In this document: piece after piece, positions 37,012 through 45,431 of the stretch
How the letters are laid out: every line of letters starts with the position of its first letter
How positions within the stretch are numbered: position 1 is the first letter of the stretch
Origin: Chitinophaga sancti
Lineage (GTDB): Bacteria; Bacteroidota; Bacteroidia; Chitinophagales; Chitinophagaceae
Reading direction: 5' to 3'
Length of the DNA: 64,000 bases
NCBI RefSeq assembly: GCF_034087045.1
Contig: NZ_CP139247.1
Coordinates: 6,288,001-6,352,000 of the forward strand
Program-made: the position numbers and the translations under genes
Notes under the pieces: generated by a model
Databases searched by the model: none
Told to the model about the DNA's origin: nothing
Seen by the model: the letters and a program-made list of their open reading frames with translations, nothing else

Positions 37012-38427
37012 AAAAATCATCTGACAGCAATAATATGTTTTCTACTCCTGACGGCGTGTTATAAGGACAAAGGCAATTATGATATAAATATGCCGCTTAC
37101 GCCTACGGTCAGTGGGTTGGATTCTGTCTACAATGCAGTAGTGGGCGATAGTCTCATCATCACCCCAAAGGTAACCATTGGCAATAATGATTCGCTGGTG
37201 CTGGAATGGCGGATCAGTGCACCGGAAAGTGAAACTGGTTTCCTGAATTTCACAGGTCCTTCCTTGCGTATGCTCTTTGGTTTACAGGCCAATTTATATT
37301 CGGCCAGGCTTTCTATATACGACAAGAACAATGGTATCAGGTATTTCTATGCATTCCAGATCCAGGGAGTGACGGATTTCACCGCTGGTACGACAGTGCT
37401 GAGTCTGGATAATGGGGTTTCGAAACTCTCATTCATTACTCCTGGTGGAGAAGTAAAACCTAATATCTATGAAACCGTGAATGGGCATAGTCTGCCACCG
37501 GATCCATTGCAGTTGTATTATATGAAAGATCAGGTACAGGGAGATATGGCGCTGGGCTACTGGATCATATGTAAAAACGGTGGTGTCAGACTGAATGTAA
37601 GTAGTCTGCAGGATGATCCGACTTATCCGAATACATTGGCGGGCAATTTCTTTTCTGCACCGGATAGTATTGTAGTGGGATCTTTCCAGCAGGGTAACAG
37701 GGGTAGTCTGGTGGGCGTTGTGAACGATAAGTTCTATTCAGGTTATACTACAACCTGGAATCAGGCGACCTCCTTCGGGATGTTCGGTGATTATGCTGCC
37801 GGTAATTATAACCTGGCACCTTCCTTTATTTCTACCCTGATCAATGGGGCTTATTCTTATATAGGCTTTGACAGGGATAAGCAACAGTTTGTACGCATCA
37901 GCGGTACGCCTTATTATTATGGCACGCAGTATACAACTACCAGTACGACGGCTTTTGATCCTACGAATGTAGGCATGTCACTGATACATATGGAACAGAT
38001 AAATAGCGGGGATTGCTATGCCTATCTTAAAGGTACTGACGGCATAGTCTACGAATTAAAGTTCACCGTAAGTTTCACGAATAGTCCTTACACCTTTACG
38101 CCGGTCCAAAAGCGTGCTTTCATCCAGCAAAGCCTGATCAATGAAGATACCAAATGGCAGGCCGCAATCAATGGGGTACTTTATATCGCATCAGGACAAA
38201 ATGTATATCGATATAATCCTTTAAATCAGGAAGTACGCACACTGGAAACTGCCTTCGGTGAAAACACTGTGAGTATGATCAAGCTTTCTGACGATCAGGA
38301 TACGCTCATCGCAGGAGCTGGCAACTCACTCTATTATATGGATATCAGCACAGGTAAATATGGTGTACTGACAAAAACAATTACAGGCATTCCCGGAAAG
38401 CCAGTCGATATCGCATGGCGTCCATAA
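37009..38427 (+). CDS. PKD-like family lipoprotein
   Basis: 472 residues. Signal peptide and lipobox LLLTAC, then an Ig/PKD-like domain (VVGDSLIITPKVTIGNNDSL, LEWRISAPESETGF) and a propeller-like C-terminal part with GSLVGVVNDKFYSGY and EDTKWQAAINGVLYIASGQN repeats. This matches the PKD-like lipoprotein family that follows DUF4843 in Bacteroidetes SusCD loci. Starts 1 base after the DUF4843 stop. Exposed at the cell surface by family; ligand unknown. Confidence 0.82.
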   Translation: MKNHLTAIICFLLLTACYKDKGNYDINMPLTPTVSGLDSVYNAVVGDSLIITPKVTIGNNDSLVLEWRISAPESETGFLNFTGPSLRMLFGLQANLYSARLSIYDKNNGIRYFYAFQIQGVTDFTAGTTVLSLDNGVSKLSFITPGGEVKPNIYETVNGHSLPPDPLQLYYMKDQVQGDMALGYWIICKNGGVRLNVSSLQDDPTYPNTLAGNFFSAPDSIVVGSFQQGNRGSLVGVVNDKFYSGYTTTWNQATSFGMFGDYAAGNYNLAPSFISTLINGAYSYIGFDRDKQQFVRISGTPYYYGTQYTTTSTTAFDPTNVGMSLIHMEQINSGDCYAYLKGTDGIVYELKFTVSFTNSPYTFTPVQKRAFIQQSLINEDTKWQAAINGVLYIASGQNVYRYNPLNQEVRTLETAFGENTVSMIKLSDDQDTLIAGAGNSLYYMDISTGKYGVLTKTITGIPGKPVDIAWRP

Positions 38428-38445
38428 CTTTTAAAATCATTCACT

Positions 38446-39555
38446 ATGCATAAATTCATATTATTCTTGTTGCTACCAGTAATAGGCGTAGCACAACAAA
38501 AGACCTTCAATATTCAGGGAACAGCGCCTGTCGCTAAAAATGGCTGTAAGGTGTATCTGAATTATCAATCCGAAGGCAAGTTATTGATAGATTCTACTGT
38601 AGTAAAAAATGGGCAGTTTGCATTTAAGGGTAGTGTGAACGAATTGTCTTATGCCCGCATGGTATTTGACCATGAAAACAAGGGCAGCTATTGGGTATTA
38701 AATATAGGAGACCGGCTCTATTTTTACCTGACGAATGAAACATATAAAGTGGCGGTAAAGGATTCTCTTAAAAAAGCAACAGTAACCGGGTCACCCACCC
38801 AAAAGGCATATGCTGCATTTCTGTCACAAATAGGTGGAGGGTTTATGAATATTATCGATTCTGCCAATCAGGAAATGAGCACAGCGGATACAGGAGCGAT
38901 TCCCGCCATTCGCAAAAAATACGACAGCAAATTTGCTGCCATGCGTGAGAAAGAGAGAAAATTCATAAGTGCTCATCCTGATTCTTACTTTTCCATCGTT
39001 GCGTTGACAGATGTAGCGAACAGAGCCCCCATGAGTGAAGTAGAGACTTTATACAACGGCCTGAGTGAAAAAGTACGTACCACTACTCCCGGCAAGGAGA
39101 TGAAATCCCGCATAGTAGCCACTCACACTATTAAGGTTGGCCTTGCTGCCCCTGAATTTGAGCAGCCTGATGTAAATGGGAAGCTCATCAAACTCTCCGA
39201 CTACAGGGGAAAGTATGTACTGGTAGACTTCTGGGCCAGCTGGTGCCACCCATGCAGGGAGGAAAATCCAAATCTTAAAAAGGCGTATGGGGTATTTAAA
39301 GAAAAAGGCATGGAAGTGCTGGCAGTTTCACTGGATGACAAGCAAACCCGGAATGCCTGGATCAAAGCGATTGAAACGGATGGCCTGCCATGGGTGCATG
39401 TTTCAGATCTGAAAGGCTGGCAGAATGAGGTGGCAGTATTGTATGGCATTCGGGCTGTACCGCAAAACTACCTCATTGATCCTGAAGGCAAAATCATTGC
39501 CCAGAACCTGAGAGGTCCGGAACTGACCACCAAACTGGCAGAATATATACATTAG
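38446..39555 (+). CDS. TlpA-family thiol-disulfide oxidoreductase with DUF4369
   Basis: 369 residues. Signal peptide; N-terminal DUF4369-like domain (NIQGTAPVAKNGCKVYLNYQ); long helical linker; C-terminal thioredoxin fold with active site WASWCHPCREENP. TlpA proteins reduce or isomerise periplasmic disulfides. Placed directly after the PKD-like gene in a SusCD operon, it may act on a disulfide-bearing cargo. Ends 29 bases before a terminator. Confidence 0.88.
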   Translation: MHKFILFLLLPVIGVAQQKTFNIQGTAPVAKNGCKVYLNYQSEGKLLIDSTVVKNGQFAFKGSVNELSYARMVFDHENKGSYWVLNIGDRLYFYLTNETYKVAVKDSLKKATVTGSPTQKAYAAFLSQIGGGFMNIIDSANQEMSTADTGAIPAIRKKYDSKFAAMREKERKFISAHPDSYFSIVALTDVANRAPMSEVETLYNGLSEKVRTTTPGKEMKSRIVATHTIKVGLAAPEFEQPDVNGKLIKLSDYRGKYVLVDFWASWCHPCREENPNLKKAYGVFKEKGMEVLAVSLDDKQTRNAWIKAIETDGLPWVHVSDLKGWQNEVAVLYGIRAVPQNYLIDPEGKIIAQNLRGPELTTKLAEYIH

Positions 39556-39583
39556 TTTATCCTCGTATTTATCCCTATTTCAC

Positions 39584-39620
39584 AGGTGTATCATATTAAT
39601 CTATGATACACCTTTTTTTA
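39584..39620 (+). terminator. Terminator after the TlpA gene
   Basis: AGGTGTATCAT (39584-39594) and ATGATACACCT (39603-39613), loop 8 bases, followed by seven T. The apparent ATG start of the next reading frame at 39603 is inside the right arm. Confidence 0.85.
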
Positions 39621-39674
39621 TTTAGTAATTTTTTATACTTTTCTTTCGACCTTACTTCATTTAACACTACCAGC

Positions 39675-40262
39675 TTGGCAAAACCTGATATTGAACTAGC
39701 ATTATTACCAGACCAACAATTGCTACAGCTGCTTGCGGCGGGGAGCCAGGCGAGCTATACCGTTATTTATGAGAGATATAGTGAAATACTGTTCAGGCAT
39801 GCATATAATATGTTGGAAGACCGGGCTGAGGCAGAGGATGTGATACAGGAAGTGTTTCTCATGCTTTGGACAAAAAGAGCCGGGGCTGCAGGGGCAAAAT
39901 CACTTTCTGGCTATTTATATACCAGCGTTCGTAATCGGATATTAAATCATCTTACACACCAGAAGGTCGTAGACAAATACCTGGATAGTATTCGAACTTA
40001 TATGGAAGCAGGCAGTTATACCGCCGATGAATTGCTGCGCGAGAAAGAGCTGGCGGCAGTGATAGAGAGAGAAATAGAGGCGATGCCGCCTAAGATGAGA
40101 GAGATATTTTTGATGAGTCGTGAGCAGGAGTTATCACATAAGTCTATCGGAGAGTTGTTGAATATTTCTGATAAAACGGTGAAGCAGCAGGTGTATAAGG
40201 CGGTGAAACAATTAAAGGGGAGAGTAGAAAATTTTTTGAAGGTGATTCCTATATTTTTTTAA
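39675..40262 (+). CDS. ECF-type sigma factor
   Basis: About 195 residues from a TTG at 39675. Sigma-70 region 2 (YTVIYERYSEILFRHAYNM, AEDVIQEVFLMLWTKR) and region 4 (AMPPKMREIFLMSREQELSH, LLNISDKTVKQQVYKA) are clear. The open frame extends back to an ATG at 39603, but that ATG is in a terminator stem, and the first 24 residues would be hydrophobic and foreign to the family, so the internal TTG is more credible. It lies after the terminator, so has its own promoter. It is the natural partner for the FecR at 30130, though 9.5 kb away and at the wrong end of the operon. Confidence 0.85.
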   Translation: MAKPDIELALLPDQQLLQLLAAGSQASYTVIYERYSEILFRHAYNMLEDRAEAEDVIQEVFLMLWTKRAGAAGAKSLSGYLYTSVRNRILNHLTHQKVVDKYLDSIRTYMEAGSYTADELLREKELAAVIEREIEAMPPKMREIFLMSREQELSHKSIGELLNISDKTVKQQVYKAVKQLKGRVENFLKVIPIFF

Positions 40263-40417
40263 AATCATTTTTTAGTAGCTCTATTCTTAAGGAATATACG
40301 TTTACAATATTGGGTTTAAATCTTTTCCATTGCCCCTCTCATTTCCTTCTATCCTTAATATAATCAATCACTTACATACTTTATCCCACCAACCCTTCTC
40401 CCCTATCAAAATTTTTC

Positions 40418-40425
40418 TATATTTG
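40418..40425 (+). promoter_or_regulatory. TANNTTTG promoter box for the GH5 gene
   Basis: TATATTTG matches the consensus exactly, about 145 bases before the ATG. Transcription from here would put both downstream hairpins in the 5' untranslated leader. Confidence 0.5.
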
Positions 40426-40438
40426 ACCTGATAAACCT

Positions 40439-40476
40439 ATGCGGCTTTTTCTTTCCCTATCACTTAAAAGCCGCAT
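40439..40476 (+). ncRNA. Leader hairpin 1 of the GH5 gene
   Basis: ATGCGGCTTTT (40439-40449) pairs with AAAAGCCGCAT (40466-40476). The loop includes CTTTCCCTATCACTT, matching the loop of hairpin 2 (CTTCCCATATCATT) while the stems differ in sequence but keep pairing. Confidence 0.5.
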
Positions 40477-40489
40477 AAACACTGTACCA

Positions 40490-40547
40490 GGGCATATCCT
40501 ATATAGGTTTTTCTTCCCATATCATTAAAAACCATAACAGATAGCCC
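40490..40547 (+). ncRNA. Leader hairpin 2 of the GH5 gene
   Basis: Outer stem GGGCATATC with GATAGCCC (one bulge), inner stem TATAGGTTTTT with AAAAACCATA, loop CTTCCCATATCATT. It ends 21 bases before the ATG at 40569. Confidence 0.5.
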
Positions 40548-40568
40548 TTATCCATCAAAATAACCTAA

Positions 40569-42635
40569 ATGAAAAGAACAATCATCTTTTTGGTTAACCT
40601 GCTCCTCGCAGCTTTCGCCTACGCACAAACACCCGTATCCCTCAATGGCCAGTTGAAAGTAACCGGCACCAAACTCTGTAATCAGAACGGTTACCCAATT
40701 CAACTCAGAGGCATGAGTACCCACGGCATCCAATGGTACGCCGGCTGTATCACCGACGCCTCCCTGGATACCCTCAAAAGCGACTGGGGTGCAGACATCG
40801 TACGTATCGCCATGTACGTACAGGAAGGTGGTTACGAAACCAATCCCTCCTACTACACCTCCCTCGTTAAAAGCTATGTAGACAAAGTCACCGCCCGTGG
40901 CCTTTACGCCCTCATCGACTTCCACATCCTGACTCCCGGTGATCCAAATTATAACACCGACAGAGCCAAAACCTTCTTCACCGACATTGCCAATACCTAC
41001 AAAAACTACAACAACGTTTTGTATGAAATATGCAATGAACCAAACGGTGTGACCTGGGCTACCATCAAGAACTACGCTGATCAGATCATTCCTCTCATCA
41101 GAGGTATCGACAATGACGCTGTCATTTGCGTAGGAACCAGAGGATGGTCTTCATTAGGCCTCTCCGAAGGTAGCACGGCCCAGGAGATCCTCGACAACCC
41201 ACTCAGCTATGCCAATGTGATGTATAGCTTTCACTTCTATGCAAAAAGCCACCAGGATTATTACATCAATCACCTGGACTGGGCATCTGACCGCCTGCCG
41301 GTTTTCGTGACCGAATTCGGTACACAGGAAGCCTCCGGCGATGGCGCCAATGACCTCACCATGAGTCAACGTTATATAGACCTGTGCAAAAGCAAAAAAA
41401 TCAGCTGGACGAACTGGAACTTCAGTGACAACCCTTACAGTGGCGCCGTATGGAACAGTGGTACCTGCTCAGGTAATACCTGGACCACCAGCCAACTCAA
41501 AGAAGCCGGTGTTTTTATCCGTAATAACATGCGTACTCCGGATGATTTCGGATCCACCAACAATGGTACGAATATCGCCCTCGGCAAAACTGTGACCGTA
41601 TCCTCTACAGAAAGCTCTACTACCTCCCTCGTTGGTGCCAACGCTGTAGATGGTAGTTACACCACCCGCTGGTCTTCTACCCTCTATGCCGATCCGCAGT
41701 GGATCACGGTAGACCTGGGTAGCTCCTACATTGTTTCTGAGGTGAAACTGACCTGGGAAGCCGCTTATGCAAAAGACTACCTTGTACAAGTATCTGCTGA
41801 TAATGCCAACTGGACCACGGTAAAATCAATTGCAGGAAATACCAGTTTAACCAACGATCACACTGGCTTATCCGCCACTGGCAGATATGTACGCATCTAT
41901 GGTACTGCCCGCGGTTCTGCTTATGGATATTCATTATATGAACTGGAAGTGTATGGCACGAATGCTACCAATCCTAACCTGGCATTGAACAAAACAACCG
42001 CTACCTCTTCTGTAGAAACCACTGGCCTGGAAGGCAATTATGCAGTAGATGGCAGTACAGCTACCCGCTGGTCTTCTACCCTCTATGCCGATCCTCAATG
42101 GATCACGGTAGACCTTGGCAGCAGCTATACCATTGGTGAAGTTAAACTGACCTGGGAAGCCGCTTATGCAAAAGACTACCTTGTACAGGTTTCTGCTGAT
42201 AATACCAACTGGACCACGGTAAAATCAGTTGCAGGAAATACCAGTTTAACCAACAATCACACCGGCTTATCCGTCACCGGCAGATATGTACGCATCTATG
42301 GTACTGCCCGCGGTTCTGCCTATGGATATTCATTATATGAACTGGAAGTGTATAGTGGCAGCAGCAGCACGCTAAAAACAGTGGCGACCAACAGTAAGTT
42401 GCAGGATATTATTTTATACCCTGTTCCTGCTCACGATCAGTTAACGATCACATTGCCTGCCAGTGAACAAAAAACTTATATCAGTATGGGTGATATGAGT
42501 GGTACAAAGTATCGCACCGTCACCACTACTGACAGGATCTATAATATGAATATTGCCAAACTACCTGCCGGCGTATATTTCATCATGATCCAACAGGGTG
42601 ATCAAAGAACTATCAAAAAGATAGTAAAGCAATAA
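40569..42635 (+). CDS. Secreted GH5 cellulase with two discoidin domains and T9SS tail
   Basis: 688 residues. Signal peptide (ending AAFAYAQ); GH5 subfamily-2-like endoglucanase domain (about 25-325) with acid/base Glu157 in EICNEPNG and nucleophile Glu249 in VTEFGT; then two F5/8 type C (discoidin) domains starting near residues 335 and 468; and a C-terminal type IX sorting domain (about 605-688; ILYPVPAHDQLTITLP, KLPAGVYFIMIQ). It should be exported by the type IX system and cut beta-1,4-glucan outside the cell. The duplicated domains probably bind polysaccharide. Monocistronic, with its own promoter and strong terminator. Confidence 0.93.
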   Translation: MKRTIIFLVNLLLAAFAYAQTPVSLNGQLKVTGTKLCNQNGYPIQLRGMSTHGIQWYAGCITDASLDTLKSDWGADIVRIAMYVQEGGYETNPSYYTSLVKSYVDKVTARGLYALIDFHILTPGDPNYNTDRAKTFFTDIANTYKNYNNVLYEICNEPNGVTWATIKNYADQIIPLIRGIDNDAVICVGTRGWSSLGLSEGSTAQEILDNPLSYANVMYSFHFYAKSHQDYYINHLDWASDRLPVFVTEFGTQEASGDGANDLTMSQRYIDLCKSKKISWTNWNFSDNPYSGAVWNSGTCSGNTWTTSQLKEAGVFIRNNMRTPDDFGSTNNGTNIALGKTVTVSSTESSTTSLVGANAVDGSYTTRWSSTLYADPQWITVDLGSSYIVSEVKLTWEAAYAKDYLVQVSADNANWTTVKSIAGNTSLTNDHTGLSATGRYVRIYGTARGSAYGYSLYELEVYGTNATNPNLALNKTTATSSVETTGLEGNYAVDGSTATRWSSTLYADPQWITVDLGSSYTIGEVKLTWEAAYAKDYLVQVSADNTNWTTVKSVAGNTSLTNNHTGLSVTGRYVRIYGTARGSAYGYSLYELEVYSGSSSTLKTVATNSKLQDIILYPVPAHDQLTITLPASEQKTYISMGDMSGTKYRTVTTTDRIYNMNIAKLPAGVYFIMIQQGDQRTIKKIVKQ
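41571..42350 (+). repeat. Tandem discoidin-domain duplication inside the GH5 gene
   Basis: Units start at about 41571 and 41976. Stretches such as the codons for RWSSTLYADPQWITVDLGSS and RIYGTARGSAYGYSLYELEV are nearly identical at DNA level, which points to recent duplication or gene conversion. Confidence 0.85.
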
Positions 42636-42671
42636 ACAAAAGGGCCACGCAAATTGCGTGGCCCTTTTGTT
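42635..42671. terminator. Strong bidirectional terminator after the GH5 gene
   Basis: AACAAAAGGGCCACGCA (42635-42651) and TGCGTGGCCCTTTTGTT (42655-42671), 17-bp perfect arms with a 3-base loop, A-rich on one side and T-rich on the other. Confidence 0.92.
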
Positions 42672-42774
42672 ACTTCAATTCTGCAATTTTCAATTTTGCA
42701 TAATCAATATCTTCCAGCCCGAAACCTTCACCAATAGGCATTTCGATAGCGTTCTCAAACGCGGGGTACAACAT
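42670..42774 (-). pseudogene. C-terminal remnant on the minus strand
   Basis: 34 codons, starting MLYPAFENAIEMPIGEGFG and ending KLKIAELK before a TAA at the shared terminator. The sequence is protein-like, sits exactly where the C-terminus of a gene convergent with GH5 would be, and its upstream is AT-rich non-coding. Best read as the tail of a deleted gene. It could be a true 34-residue peptide, but no family is recognised. Confidence 0.5.
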
Positions 42775-42813
42775 GACCCTAAAATATAAAAATATGTATC
42801 ATTATTGTACACT

Positions 42814-42835
42814 ATTTGTCCGCAACCGGACAAAT
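42814..42835. promoter_or_regulatory. Palindromic enhancer-like site
   Basis: ATTTGTCCG (42814-42822), CAAC, CGGACAAAT (42827-42835) is a perfect palindrome; a half-site CGGACA recurs at 42849-42854. The position upstream of a -24/-12-like element suggests an activator site. Confidence 0.5.
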
Positions 42836-42884
42836 CCCCTGCCAACTTCGGACATAATGAATTAATTTTAAACCATTTATAATC

Positions 42885-42900
42885 CGGCATTGCCTTTGAA
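42885..42900 (+). promoter_or_regulatory. Sigma-54-like -24/-12 element
   Basis: CGGCATTGCCTTTGAA has GG at 42886-42887 and TTGA ten bases on, against the consensus TGGCAC-N5-TTGC. The -12 dinucleotide is GA rather than GC, so the match is partial. It faces the permease gene. Confidence 0.4.
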
Positions 42901-42928
42901 TCGAACCGTACAGACTGAATAATTTCGC

Positions 42929-43060
42929 ATGATCAGGATAGATTGGTGGATCTTTGCAGGCGCAGGTGTACTGGTCATAATTATTTCTATGATCACCACC
43001 GGCTATCATGCCTATAAAGCGACATTAACAAATCCCGTAAAGAGTCTCAAAGCAGAATAA
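42929..43060 (+). pseudogene. C-terminal remnant of an FtsX/MacB-type permease
   Basis: 43 codons; DWWIFAGAGVLVIIISM and TTGYHAYKAT..NPVKSLKAE match the C-terminus of the intact permease 10 bases downstream (DWWVFVATGVMVILISL, TTGYHACKAALMNPVKSLKSD). The upstream frame has a stop. It is the tail of a second, deleted permease copy, so permease genes were once in tandem here. Confidence 0.85.
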
Positions 43061-43070
43061 ATCATTTACT

Positions 43071-45431
43071 ATGTTTAAAAGTTACTTCATTATAGCCTAC
43101 AGGAACCTGCTACGGAGCAAATCCTTTTCCCTGATCAATATTATAGGGTTAGTATTGGGCATTGGATGCTGTATGCTGATTTGTTTATGGATCTATAATG
43201 AAGTCAGCTATGACAAATTTCATAAGAACAAAGACTATCTATACCAGGCATGGAACAGAGGTACCTTTGATAATAAACTGCAATGCTGGAATGTGGTACC
43301 TAAACCGTTAGCTGCAGCGCTGAAGGATGAATATGCAGGTATAAAAAATACCTGCCGTACAGATATCCGCTGGTTTGTCACAGCTGTAGGCGAGAAGAAA
43401 CTTTCTACAAAGGCTCTTGTGGTAGATCCGTCCTTTTTATCTATGTTCAGTTTCCCACTGGTAAAAGGAAATCCGGAGACAGTGCTGAATGATGTTTTAT
43501 CGATTGTGATTACAGAGAAGATGGCTAAGAAAATGTTTGGTACAGCAGATCCGATGGACCAGATAATCACAATCAATAAGGATCAGTTCAAAGTGACGGG
43601 TGTTTTAAAAGATCTTCCTTTAAACAGTACATTCAATTTTGAATACCTGCTCCCATGGAAGTACTATGCCTATTTATCAGGCAATGAAGATGCTTCCTGG
43701 ACAAATAACTCCGTGAATGTATTCGTTCAACTTACACCCAATACCACAGCGGCTGCTATCAATCAACAAATCAGGAATGTCACAAATAAACATACTGGTA
43801 ACAAAGAAGAGACAGAAGTTTTCCTGCATCCCATGAGTAAGTGGCATTTGTATTCCAACTTTGAAAACGGGGTGATATCAGGTGGCCGTATTGAGATAGT
43901 CAGATTGTTTGGTATCATTGGCAGTTTTATATTGCTGATTGCATGTATCAATTTTATGAACCTGAGTACGGCACGTAGTGAAAAGCGGGCGAAAGAAGTA
44001 GGTATTCGTAAAGCAGTCGGTGCACAGAAAAAATCACTCATCCTGCAGTTCCTGCTGGAATCACTTTTGGTAGTGACCATTGCTGGCATATTAGCGCTCA
44101 TAGCAGTAGTCCTCTTGTTGCCGGTCTTCAATTTGCTCATCAATCAGGAACTTGTATTACCGTATAGCAATTGGATATTCTGGGCGACACTTGTAGGTTT
44201 CATCCTACTGACCGGCTTACTGGCGGGCAGTTACCCGGCATTTTTTCTTTCTTCATTTCATCCTGCCGGCATCTTCAGACGAAGTTTCAAAAAAGGTCAT
44301 GGCACGATCAATCACCGTAAGGTACTGGTGGTATTGCAGTTCTGTACTGCCATCACGCTCATTATATCTACAGTGATTGTAGTGCGTCAGTTACAACACG
44401 CACGTAACAGGAATGCAGGGTTTTCAGGAGATCTGTTGATGTATCACTGGAATAACCCAACACTCAATAATAATTTTGGTGCCCTGAAAAATGAGCTGTT
44501 ATCTGCGGGTATTGTGACCTCCGTGACCCGTACAGCCTCATTACTGACAGAGCCGTTCAGTTCATCGACCTCCGTAAAGTGGAGAGGAAAAGATCCTAAT
44601 GACAATACTGATTTTGAACGCGGCGCACAGGATGAAGGATTGATCACCACAGCAGGTTTACAACTGCTACAGGGGCGGGACCTAGACCTGGCAAAGTATC
44701 CGGCTGATTCAACGGCTGTGATCATCAATGAATCGGCGATGAAGGCCATGGGGTTTACCCATCCTATTGGCAAAGTGGTGCATGAATTCGAAACGGATTA
44801 TCATGTAGTAGGTGTATTTGGTGATTATATATTTGGCTCTCCTTATGAGCATACGCATCCGATGATCATTGTGGGTGCAAAGAATATGTTTTTCAATGTT
44901 ATTCATATGAAGCTGGCAGCGGGAGGAGATGTTGTGAAACAGGTGCAGGCAATAGAAAAACTCTTTAATAAATATAATCCGGATTATCCGTTTGAATACC
45001 ATTTTGTGAACAAGGATTATGAATTGAAATTCGTGGATATGGCTATTGTGGCGCGTTTAACTACCTTATTTGCTGTGCTGACAGTACTGATATCCTGTCT
45101 TGGCTTGTTTGGACTGGCAAGCTATATGGCAGAAGAGCGGATTAAGGAAATTGGTATTCGCAAGGTACTGGGCGCTTCGGTCGTGAGGATTATTAGTTTG
45201 CTGACGAAGGATTTCCTGGTACTGGTAGGCGTTGCGCTCATAATAGCGGCCCCTATAGCATGGTATGCCATGCACCAGTGGTTGCAACGATATGCTTACA
45301 GAACGATGATCGATTGGTGGGTGTTTGTAGCAACAGGGGTAATGGTGATATTGATTTCCCTGCTCACCACAGGCTACCATGCCTGCAAAGCAGCGCTGAT
45401 GAATCCTGTTAAAAGCCTGAAGTCGGATTAA
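43071..45431 (+). CDS. FtsX/MacB-type ABC transporter permease
   Basis: 786 residues. N-terminal transmembrane segment (SLINIIGLVLGIGCCMLICL), periplasmic MacB-PCD domain, a first three-helix FtsX core (about 285-420; ARSEKRAKEVGIRKAVGAQK), second periplasmic domain, and a final FtsX core (YMAEERIKEIGIRKVLGASV) with C-terminal NPVKSLKSD. Large two-core permeases of this kind, common in Chitinophaga, use a separate ATPase and extrude peptides or lipophilic agents or perform mechanotransmission. No ATPase is adjacent. Its stop overlaps the convergent GreA-like stop by 4 bases. Confidence 0.9.
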   Translation: MFKSYFIIAYRNLLRSKSFSLINIIGLVLGIGCCMLICLWIYNEVSYDKFHKNKDYLYQAWNRGTFDNKLQCWNVVPKPLAAALKDEYAGIKNTCRTDIRWFVTAVGEKKLSTKALVVDPSFLSMFSFPLVKGNPETVLNDVLSIVITEKMAKKMFGTADPMDQIITINKDQFKVTGVLKDLPLNSTFNFEYLLPWKYYAYLSGNEDASWTNNSVNVFVQLTPNTTAAAINQQIRNVTNKHTGNKEETEVFLHPMSKWHLYSNFENGVISGGRIEIVRLFGIIGSFILLIACINFMNLSTARSEKRAKEVGIRKAVGAQKKSLILQFLLESLLVVTIAGILALIAVVLLLPVFNLLINQELVLPYSNWIFWATLVGFILLTGLLAGSYPAFFLSSFHPAGIFRRSFKKGHGTINHRKVLVVLQFCTAITLIISTVIVVRQLQHARNRNAGFSGDLLMYHWNNPTLNNNFGALKNELLSAGIVTSVTRTASLLTEPFSSSTSVKWRGKDPNDNTDFERGAQDEGLITTAGLQLLQGRDLDLAKYPADSTAVIINESAMKAMGFTHPIGKVVHEFETDYHVVGVFGDYIFGSPYEHTHPMIIVGAKNMFFNVIHMKLAAGGDVVKQVQAIEKLFNKYNPDYPFEYHFVNKDYELKFVDMAIVARLTTLFAVLTVLISCLGLFGLASYMAEERIKEIGIRKVLGASVVRIISLLTKDFLVLVGVALIIAAPIAWYAMHQWLQRYAYRTMIDWWVFVATGVMVILISLLTTGYHACKAALMNPVKSLKSD

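Larger units (their letters stand above)
40263..40568 (+). other. 306-base intergenic leader region of the GH5 gene
   Basis: No gene is seen. It holds a TATATTTG box (40418-40425, an exact TANNTTTG match) and two hairpins at 40439-40476 and 40490-40547, listed separately. Confidence 0.6.

Noticed and set aside
39603..39674. Upstream ATG extension of the ECF sigma factor
   Set aside because: The ATG is in the right arm of the terminator hairpin and the added residues are a run of T-derived hydrophobic codons without family similarity.
41435..41934. Minus-strand open frames opposite the discoidin domains
   Set aside because: They arise twice because the two domains are duplicated, and they lack any domain; they mirror the plus-strand gene.
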